Shown: one piece after another, positions 15,100 through 28,784 of the stretch | Numbering within the stretch: the first letter of the stretch is position 1 | How the letters are laid out: every line of letters begins with the position of its first letter | Assembly: GCF_038502225.1 (NCBI RefSeq) | Contig: NC_091303.1 | Span: 29,087,315 to 29,151,314 of the forward strand | Direction of reading: 5' to 3' | Length of the DNA stretch: 64,000 bases | Source of the DNA: Cherax quadricarinatus | Lineage: Eukaryota; Arthropoda; Malacostraca; Decapoda; Parastacidae | The notes under the pieces: generated by a model | Databases searched by the model: none | What the model was told of the DNA's origin: nothing | Seen by the model: the letters and a program-made list of their open reading frames with translations, nothing else | Position numbers and translations under genes: made by a program

Positions 15100-17826
15100 T
15101 CTACTACACCTGAGTCTCACTCTGGTTTACTACACCTGGGTCTCATACTTGTCTACTACACCTGGGTCTCATACTGGTCTACTACACCTGGGTCTCATAT
15201 TGGTCTACTACACCTGGGTCTCATACTGGTCTACTACACCTGAGTCTCACTCTGGTTTACTAAACCTGGGTCTCATACTTGTCTACTACACCTGGGTCTC
15301 ATGCTGGTCTACTACACCTGGGTCTCATACTGGTCTACTACACCTGGGTCTCATACTTGTCTACTACACCTGAGTCTCACTCTGGTTTACTACACCTGGG
15401 TCTCATACTTGTCTACTACACCTGGGTCTCATACTGGTCTACTACACTTGGGTCTCATACTGGTCTACTACACCTGAGTCTCACTCTGGTTTACTACACC
15501 TGGGTCTCATACTGGTGTACTACACCTGGGTCTCATACTGGTGTACTACACCTGGGTCTCATACTGGTCTACTACACTTGGGTCTGACACTGGTGTACTA
15601 CACCTGGGTCTCATACTGGTGTACTACACCTGGGTCTCATACTGGTCTACTACACCTGGGTCTCATACTGGTCTACTACACTTGGGTCTGACACTGGTGT
15701 ACTACACCTGGGTCTCATACTGGTCTACTACACCTGGGTCTCATACTGGTCTACTACACCTTGGTCTCACACTGGTGTACTACACCTGGGTCTCACTCTG
15801 GTCTACTACACCTGGGTCTCATACTGGTCTACTACACTTGGGTCTCATACTGGTCTACTACACCTGGGTCTCATACTGGTCTAATACGCTTGGGTCTCAC
15901 TCTGGTTTACTACAACTGGGTCTCACACTGGTCTAATGCACTTGGGTCTCATACTGGTCTACTACACCTGGGTCTCACACTGGTCTAATGTACTTTAGTC
16001 TCATACTGGTGTACTACACCTGGGACTCATACTGGTGTACTACACCTGGGTCTCATACTGGTCTACTACACCTGGGTCTCACACTGGTCTAATGCACTTT
16101 AGTCTCATACTGGTGTACTACACCTGGGACTCATACTGGTGTACTACACCTGGGTCTCATACTGGTCTACTACACCTGGGTCTCACATTGGTCTAATGTA
16201 CTTTAGTCTCATACTGGTGTACTACACCTGGGTCTCACACTTGTGTACTACACCTGGGTCTCACACTGGTGTACTACACCTGGGTCTCATACTTGTCTAC
16301 TACACCTGGGTCTCACATTGGTCTAATGTACTTTAGTCTCATTCTGGTGTACTACACCTGGGACTCATACTGGTGTACTACACCTGGGTCTCATACTGGT
16401 CTACTACACCTGGGTCTCACACTGGTCTAATGCACTTTATTCTCATACTGGTGTACTACACCTGGGACTCATACTGGTGTATTCCACCTGGGTCTCATAC
16501 TGGTCTACTACACCTGGGTCTCACACTGGTGTACTACACCTGGGTCTCACACTGGTGTACTACACCTGGGTCTCATACTGGTCTACTACACCTGGGTCTC
16601 ACACTGGTGTACTACAATTGGGTCTCACACTGGTCTACTACACCTGGGTCTCATACTGGTGTACTACACCTGGGTCTCATACTGGTGTACTACACCTGGG
16701 ACTCATACTGGTCTACTACACCTGGGACTCATACTGTTCTACTACACCTGGGTCTCATACTGGTCTACTACACCTGGGTCTCATACTGGTGTACTACACC
16801 TGGGACTCATACTGTTCTACTACACCTGGGTCTCATACTGGTCTACTACACCTGGGTCTCACACTGGTGTAGTACAATTGGGTCTCACACTGGTCTACTA
16901 CACCTGGGTCTCATACTGGTGTACTACACCTGGGTCTCGTACTGGTGTGCTACACCTGTGTCTCATACTGGTGTACTACACCTGGGACTCATACTGGTCT
17001 ACTACACCTGGGTCTCATACTAGTCTACTACACCTGGGACTTATACTGGTCTACTACACCTGGGTCTCATACTAGTCTACTACACCTGGGACTTATACTG
17101 GTCTACTACACCTGGGTCTCATACTGGTCTACTACACCTCGGACTCATACTTGTGTACTACACCTGGGTCTCATACTGGTCTACTACACCTGGGTCTCAT
17201 ACTGGTCTACTACACCTGGGTCTCATACTGGTGTACTACACCTGGGACTCATACTGGTGTACTACACCTGGGTCTCATACTGGTGTACTACACCTAGGTC
17301 TCATACTGGTGTACTACACCTGGGTCTCATACTGGTGTACTACACCTGGGTCTCATACTGGTCTACTACACCTGGGTCTCATACTGGTCTACTACACCTG
17401 GGTCTCATACTGGTGTACTACACCTGGGACTCATACTGGTGTACTACACCTGGGACTTATACTGGTCTACTACACCTGGGTCTCATACTAGTCTACTACA
17501 CCTGGGACTCACACTGGTCTACTAAACCTGGGTCTCATACTGGTGTACTACACCTGGGTCTTATACTGGTCTACTACATTTGGGTCTCATACTTGTGTAC
17601 TACACCTGGGTCTCACACTGTTCTACTACACCTGGGTCTCATACTGGTCTACTACACCTGGGTCTCATAATGGTCTACTACATTTGAGTCTCATTCTTGT
17701 GTACTACACCTGGGCCTCATACTGATCTACTACACCTGGGTCTCATACTGATCTACTACACCTGGGTCTCATAATGGTCTACTACATTTGAGTCTCATAC
17801 TTGTGTACTACACCTGGGTCTCATAC
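15100..17826. repeat. Diverged right-hand part of array B
   Basis: The same 26-bp period continues, but new variants replace the homogeneous unit: CTCACTCTGGTTTAC from about 14.99 kb, GTGTACTACACC from about 15.5 kb, and CTAATGCACTTTAGTC-type units at 15.9-16.5 kb. Some repeat as small cassettes of four to six units. Increased divergence towards one edge is what is expected where unequal crossing over no longer homogenises the array. Confidence 0.85.
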
Positions 17827-18360
17827 TGGTCTTCCATCTCATTGGTCTACCATGACATTGGTCTACCATCACACTGGTCTACCATCACATTGGACTACCA
17901 TCACACTGGTCTACCATCACATTGGACTACCATCACACTGGTCTACTACACCTGGGTATCACATTGGTTTACCATCACGCTGGTCTACTGTCAGACTGGT
18001 CTACTGTCACACTGGTCTATACAGCTGGGCCTCATACTGGTCTACCATCACAGTGTTCAACCATCTCTCTGGTCTACTACAGCTGAGTACCACACTGGTC
18101 TAACATGACAATGATCTACCATCACACTGGTCTACTACATGTGGGTCTCACGTTGGTCTTCCATCACATTGGTCTACTACAACTTGGTCTCACACTGGTC
18201 TTCCGTCACACTGGTCTACCAATACACTAATCTTCCATCACACTTGTCTACGATCACACTGGTCTACTACTCCTGGGCCATACACTGGTCTAACCATCAC
18301 AATGGTCTACTACACCTTAGTCTCATACTGGTCTACTATTACACTAGTCTTACACTAGCT
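17827..18360. repeat. Degenerate 16-bp derivative of array B
   Basis: Units of the type CTACCATCACACTGGT recur at about 16 bp (for example 17847 and 17863), still carrying the CACTGGTCTAC core of array B but without the CCTGGG tail. Full-length CCTGGGTCTCA-like units appear sporadically. It looks like a shortened, decaying continuation of array B. Confidence 0.75.
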
Positions 18361-19465
18361 TCATGACTAAGTCATGACTGGAGGTATTTACTCTGACTGG
18401 AACGACTAAGTCATGACTGGAGGTATTTACTCTGACTGGAACGACTAAGTCATGACTGGAGGTATTTACTCTGACTTGAACGACTAAGTCATGACTGGAG
18501 GTGGTTCCTTTGCCTAACTGAAAGACTGAGTCATGTTTGGAGGTAGTTACTTTGGCTGACTGAAGCAACTGAGTCATGACTGGATGTAGTTACTTTGGTT
18601 AACTTGAACGACTGAGTAATAACTGGAGGTAGTTACCTAGGCTGACTTGAACGATTGATTCATGACTGGAGGTAATTACTTTGCCTGACTGGAACGAATG
18701 AGTTATGACTGGAGGCATTTACTTTGACTGACTGGAACGACTGAGTCATAACTGCAGGTAGTTACTTTGACTGACTGGAACGACTGAGTCATGACTGGAG
18801 GTAGTTACTTTTGATGACTTGAACGACTGATTCATGACTGGAGGTAATTACTTTGCCTGACTGGAACCACTGAGTCATGACTGGAGGTATTTACTGTGAC
18901 TGACCGGAACGACTGAGTCGTAACTGGAGGTAGTTACTTTGACTGACTGTAAAAACTGAGTCATGACTGGAGGTAGTTACTTTGACTCACTGGAACGACT
19001 GAGTCATGACTGGAGGTAGTTACTTTGACTCACTGGAACGACTGAGTCATGGCTGGAGGTAGTTACTTTGCCTAACTGGAATGACTGAGTCATGACTGGA
19101 GGTAGTTACTTTTGATGACTTGAACGACTGATTCATGACTGGAGGTAGTTACTTTGACTCACTGGAACGACTGAGTCATGGCTGGAGGTAGTTACTTTGA
19201 CTCACTGGAACGACTGAGTCATGGCTGGAGGTAGTTACTTTGGCTGACTGGAACGATTGAGTCATGACTGGAGGTAGTTACCTTGGCTGACTGGAACGAC
19301 TGAGTCATGGCTGGAGGTAGTTACTTTGACTCACTGGAACGACTGAGTCATGGCTGGAGGTAGTTACTTTGGCTGACTTGAACGATTGAATCATGACTGG
19401 AGGTAGTTACCTTGGCTGACTGGAACGACTGAGTCATGACTGGAGGTAGGTAACGAGGCTGACTG
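18361..19465. repeat. 39-44-bp minisatellite with repeated AP-1-like sites, about 26 copies
   Basis: Units contain GACTGAGTCATGACTGGAGG, then TAGTTACTTTG, then CTGACTGGAAC. The common period is 43 bp (19040 to 19083), and the first units are 39 bp (18365 to 18404) with TAAGTCATG and GTATTTACTCTG. About 15 units carry the exact heptamer TGAGTCA, the consensus AP-1/bZIP site. The others have one-base changes (TAAGTCA, TGATTCA, TGAGTTA). Confidence 0.93.
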
Positions 19466-19611
19466 AATTATTAGTACATAAATTATGATGATGGAAGAGA
19501 GACCAACCTTCCCACTTGTCAGTGTTATCACCTATGTTAGAAAGTTTCCTCAGAGTTATTTACCATTAACAATTAGAATGTTAACTCGTATAATTTTTAA
19601 CTCTTGCCAAA

Positions 19612-20160
19612 GGCCAGGACTATTTGAGGTATACTACCCCTCCCCAGGACTATGTGAGTTATACTACCCCTCCCCAGGACTATGTGAGTTATACTACCCC
19701 TCCCCAGGACTATGTGAGTTATACTACCCCTCCCCAGGACTATGTGAGTTATACTACCCCTCCCCAGGACTTTGTGAGTTATACTACCCCTCCCCAGGAC
19801 TTTGTGAGTTATACTACCCCTCCCCAGGACTTTGTGAGGTATACTACCCCTCCCCAGGACTTTGTGAGTTATACTACCCCTCCCCAGGACTTTGTGAGGT
19901 ATACTACCCCTCCCCAGGAGTATGTGAGGTATACTACCCCTCCCCAGGACTTTGTGAGTTATACTACCCCTCCCCAGGACTTTGTGAGGTATACTACCCC
20001 TCCCCAGGACTTTGTGATGTGAGGTATACTACCCCTCCCCAGGACTTTGTGAGGTATACTACCCCTCCCCAGGACTTTGTGAGGTATACTACCCCTCCCC
20101 AGGACTTTGTGAGGTATACTACCCCTCCCCAGGACTTTGTGAGGTATACTACCCCTCCCC
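19612..20160 (+). repeat. 30-bp section of the CCCCAGG minisatellite
   Basis: About 18 units of exactly 30 bp, built from ATACTACCCCTCCCCAGGAC and TTTGTGAGGT or TATGTGAGTT. Because 30 is a multiple of three, a plus-strand frame (19485-20324) passes through as a decapeptide repeat with core LYYPSPGL, after about 45 non-repetitive residues. The frame collapses where the unit becomes 31 bp, so I treat it as an accidental ORF. Confidence 0.93.
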
Positions 20161-23100
20161 AGGAGTATGTGAGGTATATTACCCCTCCCCAGGCCTATGT
20201 GAGATATACAACCCCTCCCCAGGCCTATGTGAGGTATACTATCTCTCCCCAGGCCTATGTGAGAAATACTACCTCGTCCTTAGGCCTATATGGGATATAC
20301 TACCCGGTCCCCAGGCCTATATGAGATATACTACCCCGTCCCCAGGCCTATGTGAGATATAGTACCCCCTCCCCAGGCCTATGTAAGATATACTACCCCG
20401 TCCCCAGGTCTATATGAGATATACTACCCCTCCCCAGGCCTATGTGGATATACTACCCTTCCCCAGGCCTATGTGAGATATGCTACCCCGTCCCCAGGCC
20501 TGTGTGAGATATACGACCCCTTCCCCAGGCCTATGTGAGATATACTACCCCGTCCCCAGGCCTATGTGAGATGTACTACCCCGTCCCCAGGCCTATGTGA
20601 GATATCCTACCCCGTCCCCAGGCCTATGTGAGATATACTACCCCTCCCCAGGTCTATGTGAGATATACGACCCCGTCCCCAGGCCTATGTGAGATATGCT
20701 ACTCCTCCTCAGGCCTATGTGAGATATACTACCCCGTACCCAGGCCTATGTGAGATATACTACCCCGTCCCCCGGCCTACGTGAGATATACTACCCCGTC
20801 CCCAGGCCTATGTGAGATACACTACCCCGTTCCCAGGCTTATATGAGATATACTACCCCGTCCCCAGGCCTATGTGAGATATACTACCCCATCCCCAGGC
20901 CTATGTGAGATATACTTCCCCGTCCCCAAGCCTATGTGAGATGTACTACCCCCTCCCCAAGCCTATGTGAGATATATTACCACCTCCCCAGGCCTATGTG
21001 AGATATACTACCCCGTCCCCAGGCCTATGTGAGATATACTACCCCCTCCCCAGGCCTATGTGAGACATACTACCCCGTCCCCAGGCCTATGTGAAATATA
21101 CCTCCCCCTCCCCAGGCCTATGTGAGATATACTACCCCGTCCCCAGGCCTATGTGAGATATACTACCCCTCCCAAGGTCTATGTGAGATATACTACCCCG
21201 TCCCCAGACCTATGTGAGATATACTACCCGGTCCCCAGGACTATGTGAGATATACTACCCCCTCCCCAGGCCTATGTGAGAAATACTACCCCCTCCCCAG
21301 GCCTATGTGAGATATACTACCCCCTCCCCAGGCCTATGCGAGATATACTACCCCCTCCCCAAGCCTATGTGAGATATACTACCCCCTCCCCAGGCCTATC
21401 TGAGATATACTACCCCGTCCCCAGGCCTATGTGAGATATACTACCCCCTTCCCAGGCCTATGTGAGATATACTACCCCCTCCCCAGGCCTATGTGAGATA
21501 TACTACCCAATCCCCAGGCCTATGTGAGATGTACTACCCCGTCCCCAGGCCTGTGTGAGATATACTACCCGGTCCCCAGGCCTATGTGAGATATACTACC
21601 CCCTCCCCAGGCCTATGTGAGATATACTACCCCGTCCCCAGGCCTATGTGATATATACCACCCCCTCCCCAGGCCTATGTGAGATATACTACCCCCTCCC
21701 CATTCCTATGTGAGATATACTACCCCCTCCTCGGGCCTATGTGAGATATACCACCCCCTCCCCAGGCCTATGTGAGATATACTACCCCCTCCCCAGTACT
21801 ATGTGAGATATACTACCCCCTCCCCAGGCCTGTGTGAGACATACCACCCCCTCCCCAGGCCTATGTGAGATATACTACCCCGTCCCCAGGCCTATGTGAG
21901 ATATACTACCCCGTCCCCAGGCCTATGTGAGATATACTACCCCGTCCCCAGGCCTATGTGAGATATACTACCCCGTCCTCAGACCTATGTGAGATATACT
22001 ACCCCGTCCCCAGACCTATGTGAGATATACTACCCCGTCCCCAGACCTATGTGAGATATATTATTCCGTCCCAAGACCTATGTGAGATATACTAACCCGT
22101 CCCCAGACCTATGTGAGATATACTACCCCGTCCCCAGACCTATGTGAGATATACTACCCCGTCCCACGACCTATGTGAGATATACTACCCCCTCCCCAGA
22201 CCTATGTGAGATATACTACCCCGTCTCCAAACCTATGTGAGATATACTACCCCGTCCCCAGACCTATGTGAGATATTCTACCCCGTCCCCAGACCTGTGA
22301 GATATACTACCCCCTCCGCAGGCCTATGTGAGATATACTACCCCGTCCCCAGACCTATGTGAGATATACTACCCCGTCTCCAGACCTATGTGAGATATAC
22401 TACCCCGTCCCCAGACCTATGTGAGATATACTACCCCGTCCCCAGACCTATGTGAGATATACTACCTCGTCCCCAGACCTATGTGAGATATACTACCCGG
22501 TCCCCAGACCTATGTGAGATATACTACCCCGTCCCCAGACCTATGTGAGATATACTATTCCGTCCCAAGACCTATGTGAGATATACTAACCCGTCCCCAG
22601 ACCTATGTGAGATATACTACCCCGTCCCCAGACCTATGTGAGATATACTACCCCGTCCCAAGACCTATGTGAGATATACTACCCCCTTCCCAGGCCTATG
22701 TGAGATATACTACCCCGTCTCCAGACCTATGTGAGATATACTACCCCGTCCCCAGACCTATGTGAGATATTCTACCCCGTCCCCAGACCTATGTGAGATA
22801 TACTACCCCCTCCCCAGGCCTATGTGAGATATACTACCCCGTCCCCAGACCTATGTGAGATATACTACCCCGTCTCCAGACCTATGTGAGATATACTACC
22901 CCGTCCCCAGACCTATGTGAGATATACTACCCCGTCCCCAGACCTATGTGAGATATACTACCTCGTCCCCAGACCTATGTGAGATATACTACCCCGTCCC
23001 CAGACCTATGTGAGATATACTACCCCCTCCCCAGGCCTATGTGAGATATACTACCCCGTCCCCAGGCCTATGTGAGATATACTACCCCGTCCCCAGACCT

Positions 23101-24430
23101 ATGTGAGATATACTACCCCGTCCCCAGGCCTATGTGAGATATACTACCCCCTCCCCAGGCCTATGTGAGATATACTACCCCGTCCCCAGGCCTATGTGAG
23201 ATATACTACCCCGTCCCCAGACCTATGTGAGATATACTACCCCGTCCCCAGTCCTATGTGAGATATACTACCCCCTCCCCAGGCCTATGTGAGATATACT
23301 ACCCCGTCCCCAGGCTTATGTGAGATATACTACCCCCTCCCCAGGCCTATGTGAGATATACTACCCCGTCCCCAGACCTATGTGAGATATACTACCCCGT
23401 CCCCAGTCCTATGTGAGATATACTACCCCCTCCCCAGGCCTATGTGAGATATACTACCCCGTCCCCAGGCTTATGTGAGATATACTACCCCCTCCCCAGG
23501 CCTATGTGAGATATACTACCCCGTCCCCAGGCCTATGTGAGATATACTACCCCGTCCCCAGACCTATGTGAGATATACTACCCAGTCCCCAGACCTATGT
23601 GAGATATACTACCCCGTCCCCAGACCTATGTGAGATATACTACCCCGTCCCCAGGCCTATGTGAGATATACTACCCCGTCCCCAGGCCTATGTGAGATAT
23701 ACTACCCCCTCCCCAGGCCTATGTGAGATATACTACCCCGTCCCCAGACCTATGTGAGATATACTACCCCCTCCCCAGGCCTATGTGAGATATACTACCC
23801 CGTCCCCAGACCTATGTGAGATATACTACTCCGTCCCCAGACCTATGTGAGATATACTACTCCGTCCCCAGACCTATGTGAGATATACTACCCCGTCCCC
23901 AGGCCTATGTGAGATATACTACCCCGTCCCCAGACCTATGTGAGATATACTACCCCGTCCCCAGACCTATGTGAGATATACTACCCCGTCCCCAGGCCTA
24001 TGTGAGATATACTACCCCGTCCCCAGACCTATGTGAGATATACTACTCCGTCCCCAGACCTATGTGAGATATACTACTCCGTCCCCAGACCTATGTGAGA
24101 TATACTACCCCCTCCCCAGACCTATGTGAGATATACTACCCCGTCCCCAGGCCTATGTGAGATATACTACCCCGTCCCCAGGCCTATGTGAGATATACTA
24201 CCCCGTCCCCAGGCCTATGTGAGATATACTACCCCCTCCCCAGGCCTATGTGAGATATACTACCCCGTCCCCAGACCTATGTGAGATATACTACCCCGTC
24301 TCCAGACCTATGTGAGATATACTACCCCGTCCCCAGACCTATGTGAGATATACTACCCCGTCCCCAGACCTATGTGAGATATACTACCCCGTCCCCAGGC
24401 CTATGTGAGATATACTACCCCCTCCCCAGG
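20161..24430 (+). repeat. 31-bp minisatellite, about 138 copies
   Basis: The unit is ATACTACCCCGTCCCCAG plus GCCTATGTGAGAT (or ACCTATGTGAGAT). The extra base relative to the left-hand section is the G or C in CCCCGT/CCCCCT. A 494-bp higher-order duplication is visible from ATTCCGTCCCAAG at 22063 and 22557 and from ACTAACCC at 22091 and 22585. A 155-bp (5-unit) duplication is seen from GGCTTATGTG at about 23313 and 23468. Each unit contains splice-signal look-alikes: a TACTAC block, a pyrimidine-rich CCCCGTCCCCAG and GTGAGA. Confidence 0.96.
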
Positions 24431-25175
24431 GTGAGATACACACCAGTGCATTAATCCCTGGGTATCTATTTTACTTGTAAGTGAACATTAGAAAGAAGTA
24501 TGAGGTGTTAGGAGGAACGTGTCAGCCTGCTCCTTGATCGAGCCCGGGCACTTCGGTTGTAAGGGGACTGACCTTCAAGTCACCTACGTCCCTCGCAAGT
24601 AATAAGTATAAACTTACGATCCTTAAATAGGTCCAGTTGAACTAAGTTATTAGGGGGTTTAGCATGACTTGTGATGTTAATAGCGCAAAAAATACATTAA
24701 CTCATTTGTATATGCACCTTCAAGTGCATTAAATAACGTTTTTGAAGTAAAATTAGTTAATTAATTCATCATGTTTAACTGACTCTTATAACCATTATAA
24801 TTGTTGGTAAATGTAGCAGCGTGTTGCGCACACTGTGTTGACGCTGTCACGGGAGTGAGGAACGTGATGTTTGTGGACTTACGGTTGGAAGCTGTGCCAT
24901 GAAGCACCGTGGAGCACTAAAAAGCACCGTGAAGCATCATAAAGCATTATGAAGCACCGTGAAGTATCATGAAGCACCATAAAACAACATGAAGCACCAT
25001 AACCACCATGAAGCATCCATGAAGTGTAAGGCACCACAAAGCACCTTAAAACACTACGCCCTCACTCATTTATACAATTGATTGAATACATATTTGATTG
25101 ATACTGATATATAAGTAAATAAAACATTTAAAGAGTGCGTCTCAGTGAGGTGCGAGTTTCTCTCAATGCAGTGGT
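24431..25175. other. Anonymous sequence with a degenerate 10-bp repeat
   Basis: No gene seen. From about 24893 to 25050 there is a loose series of GAAGCACCGT/GAAGCACCAT/GAAGCATCAT motifs at roughly 10-bp steps, interpreted as a small degenerate simple repeat. The remainder is AT-rich and anonymous. Confidence 0.55.
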
Positions 25176-25397
25176 TGGAGTGTGTGTGTGAGTGTACTCA
25201 CCTAATTGTGGTTGCAGGGATCGAGACTCAGCTCTTGGCCCCGCCTCTTCACTGATCGCTGCTAGGTCCTCTCTCTCTCTCTACCCCCTGAGCTTTTTCA
25301 TACCTCGTCTTAAAGCTATATATGGTTCCTGCCTCAACTATATCACTTGCTACACTATTCCACTTCCTGACAACTGTATGACTGAAGAAGTGTGTGT
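25176..25397. mobile_element. Dispersed decapod-type repeat, copy 1
   Basis: A 204-bp element starts at GTACTCACCTAATTG (25194), continues through GGTTGCAGGGATCGAGACTC, CCCCGCCTCTTC and CTCGTCTTAAAGCTATA, and ends in CTGACAACTGTATGACTG. It is directly followed by a second copy. I recognise the sequence from memory as a very abundant decapod repeat. The class is uncertain: it has no coding capacity here and could be SINE-like. It is entered from a short GT-rich stretch. On the reverse strand its start reads AG/GTGAGTA, a consensus 5' splice site. Confidence 0.75.
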
Positions 25398-25577
25398 GTA
25401 CTCACCTAATTATGGTTGCAGGGGTCGAGACTCAGCTCCTGGCCCCGCCTCTTTGCTGACCGTTATTGGGTCCTCCCTCTCCCTGCTCCATGAGCTTTAT
25501 CATACCTCGTCTTAAAGCTATGTATGGTTCTTGCCTCCACTACATCGCTTGCCAGACTATTCCACTTCCTAACAACT
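25398..25577. mobile_element. Dispersed decapod-type repeat, copy 2
   Basis: Second tandem copy of the preceding element (GTACTCACCTAATTATGG at 25398, 204 bp after copy 1), with point differences such as GGGGTCGAGACTC, and a truncated end at CTAACAACTCTG that passes straight into a long (TG)n tract. Confidence 0.78.
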
Positions 25578-26900
<1,323 letters not shown>

Positions 26901-27435
26901 ATATATGTACAATAAGATGTGTACAATTGGGGCTCTGTATTATAGCATGCATCCTTAAAGTGTACTACACACTGCCATCCCCTACCCCGGTGCCACTCTC
27001 ATCCCACCTATACAGTGACAGTCATACCCCACCAAGCACTGTGCCAGTGTCGTCTCCTCCAGCTTATATAGTGTCAATATTAGCCACTGCCAGTCACTGT
27101 GTCTTCACTGTGTACCTCGTGTCATTAAGTGTCAGCAGTGAAAGCCCCCACTGTGTGCCTCGCCCCATATTTAGTGACCAGTACACCACACCTTCTGATC
27201 ACCCAGTGAGGTCCTCACCGTCTAGTGGGTGTTATTGACACGTGAAGTTATTTACTAGTGTTTGAGATGTATGACGTGTGTTGTGATGGGTAGTGCAGTA
27301 AATGAAGTGTGTTGAAGTGACGAGGAATGTAAATGACGAGAGGCAAGTGAGTGATAGATGGATGAAGAGTGACAGTAGTGATAATTGAGTCTTGTGGTGC
27401 CTCTCAGAACGTTCAGCCTCTTATTGTGCTCCAGT
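26901..27435. other. Anonymous sequence rich in CACTG/CAGTG motifs
   Basis: Contains many short CACTG and CAGTG motifs at irregular spacing. The frame 26927-27238 has no recognisable domain and is treated as chance. No RNA gene or mobile element recognised. Confidence 0.45.
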
Positions 27436-27640
27436 GTGCGTGGCATACATGTTATTGTATGTCTAATGTTCGTGGCCCTCACTTTGTTCACTGTGTGAGT
27501 GACACTACTTTGTTCACTGTGTGCGTGGCAATCTTGCTTTTGTGTGTTCACTGCGTTCATAACACTCTTTTTATCGTGTGTTCACTGTCCGTGGCACTAT
27601 TATATGTTCACTGTGTTCGTGGCATTACCGTATGTGTAAC
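27436..27640. repeat. Degenerate repeat with TTCACTGTGTTCGTGGCA core
   Basis: Variants of TTCACTGTG followed by CGTGGCA or GAGTGACA recur about six times at 30-40-bp steps, with unrelated short fillers. This looks like a decayed minisatellite next to the candidate exon. Confidence 0.55.
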
Positions 27641-27890
27641 GTGCTCTCACAAAGTGCTACGAGAGAGCTGCAGTAGAATCCAAGGAAAAAAGTTTAGAAA
27701 AAAGGAAAGCGCTAGTGTGCGACGTGTGCCCAGGAAAAGAGAGGGAGGAGGAGGAGGAGGAGGAGGAGGAGGTAAGAGTTAGTGGGGCTCCTACAGGATC
27801 ATTGGGCCTCCTGGAAGGAGCAGCCTGGCCACACCAGCAGCCTCAGACCCCCGCCAGACAGACACGGGCCACCTGAGCGCGCGAGCGAAG
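27641..27890 (+). other. Candidate non-coding 5' exon ending at a splice donor
   Basis: The segment includes a (GGA)n run (about 27732-27772) followed by GGTAAGAGT, then a CAGCC-rich stretch and finally GCGAGCGAAG/GTGAGTGAC, an excellent match to an animal 5' splice site with the junction after 27890. Composition changes from GC-rich to ordinary just after the donor. There is no coding start that I can defend, so if real this would be 5' UTR with later exons outside the window or lost in repeats. Transcript evidence would decide. Confidence 0.28.
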
Positions 27891-28735
<845 letters not shown>

Positions 28736-28784
28736 ATAGAAGAAAACCCAGAGGGGTGTGTATATATAATTAGCAAGAAATCAT

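Larger units (their letters stand above)
4916..17826. repeat. 26-bp minisatellite (array B), about 495 copies
   Basis: The unit TCTCATACTGGTCTACTACA plus a six-base tail (CCTGGG, CCGGGG or CCTAGG) repeats for almost 13 kb. The period is exactly 26 (for example starts at 4923 and 4949). The CCGGGG tail dominates the first kilobase, CCTGGG the middle, and CCTAGG is interspersed from about 6.3 kb. Because 26 is not a multiple of three and the common unit lacks stops on the plus strand, all three frames stay open for long stretches. These frames are artefacts of the repeat. The unit resembles array A (shared CATA, GTCTAC and ACCTGGG blocks in the same order). Confidence 0.97.

Noticed and set aside
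4865..17725. Dozens of plus-strand frames with WVSYWSTTPGSHTGLLHLGL repeats
   Set aside because: The 26-bp unit lacks stops and rotates through all three frames, so every frame is open. No start context, codon bias or non-repetitive domain.
19485..20324. 279-residue frame with a 45-residue unique start and LYYPSPGL decapeptide repeats
   Set aside because: Open only because the left units are 30 bp. Beyond them the unit is 31 bp and the frame dies. No signal peptide or known domain at the start.
25194..25260. tRNA-type promoter (B box) in the dispersed repeat
   Set aside because: GGGATCGAGACTC partly resembles a B box, but no convincing A box at the right distance was found, so I do not call it a tRNA-derived SINE.
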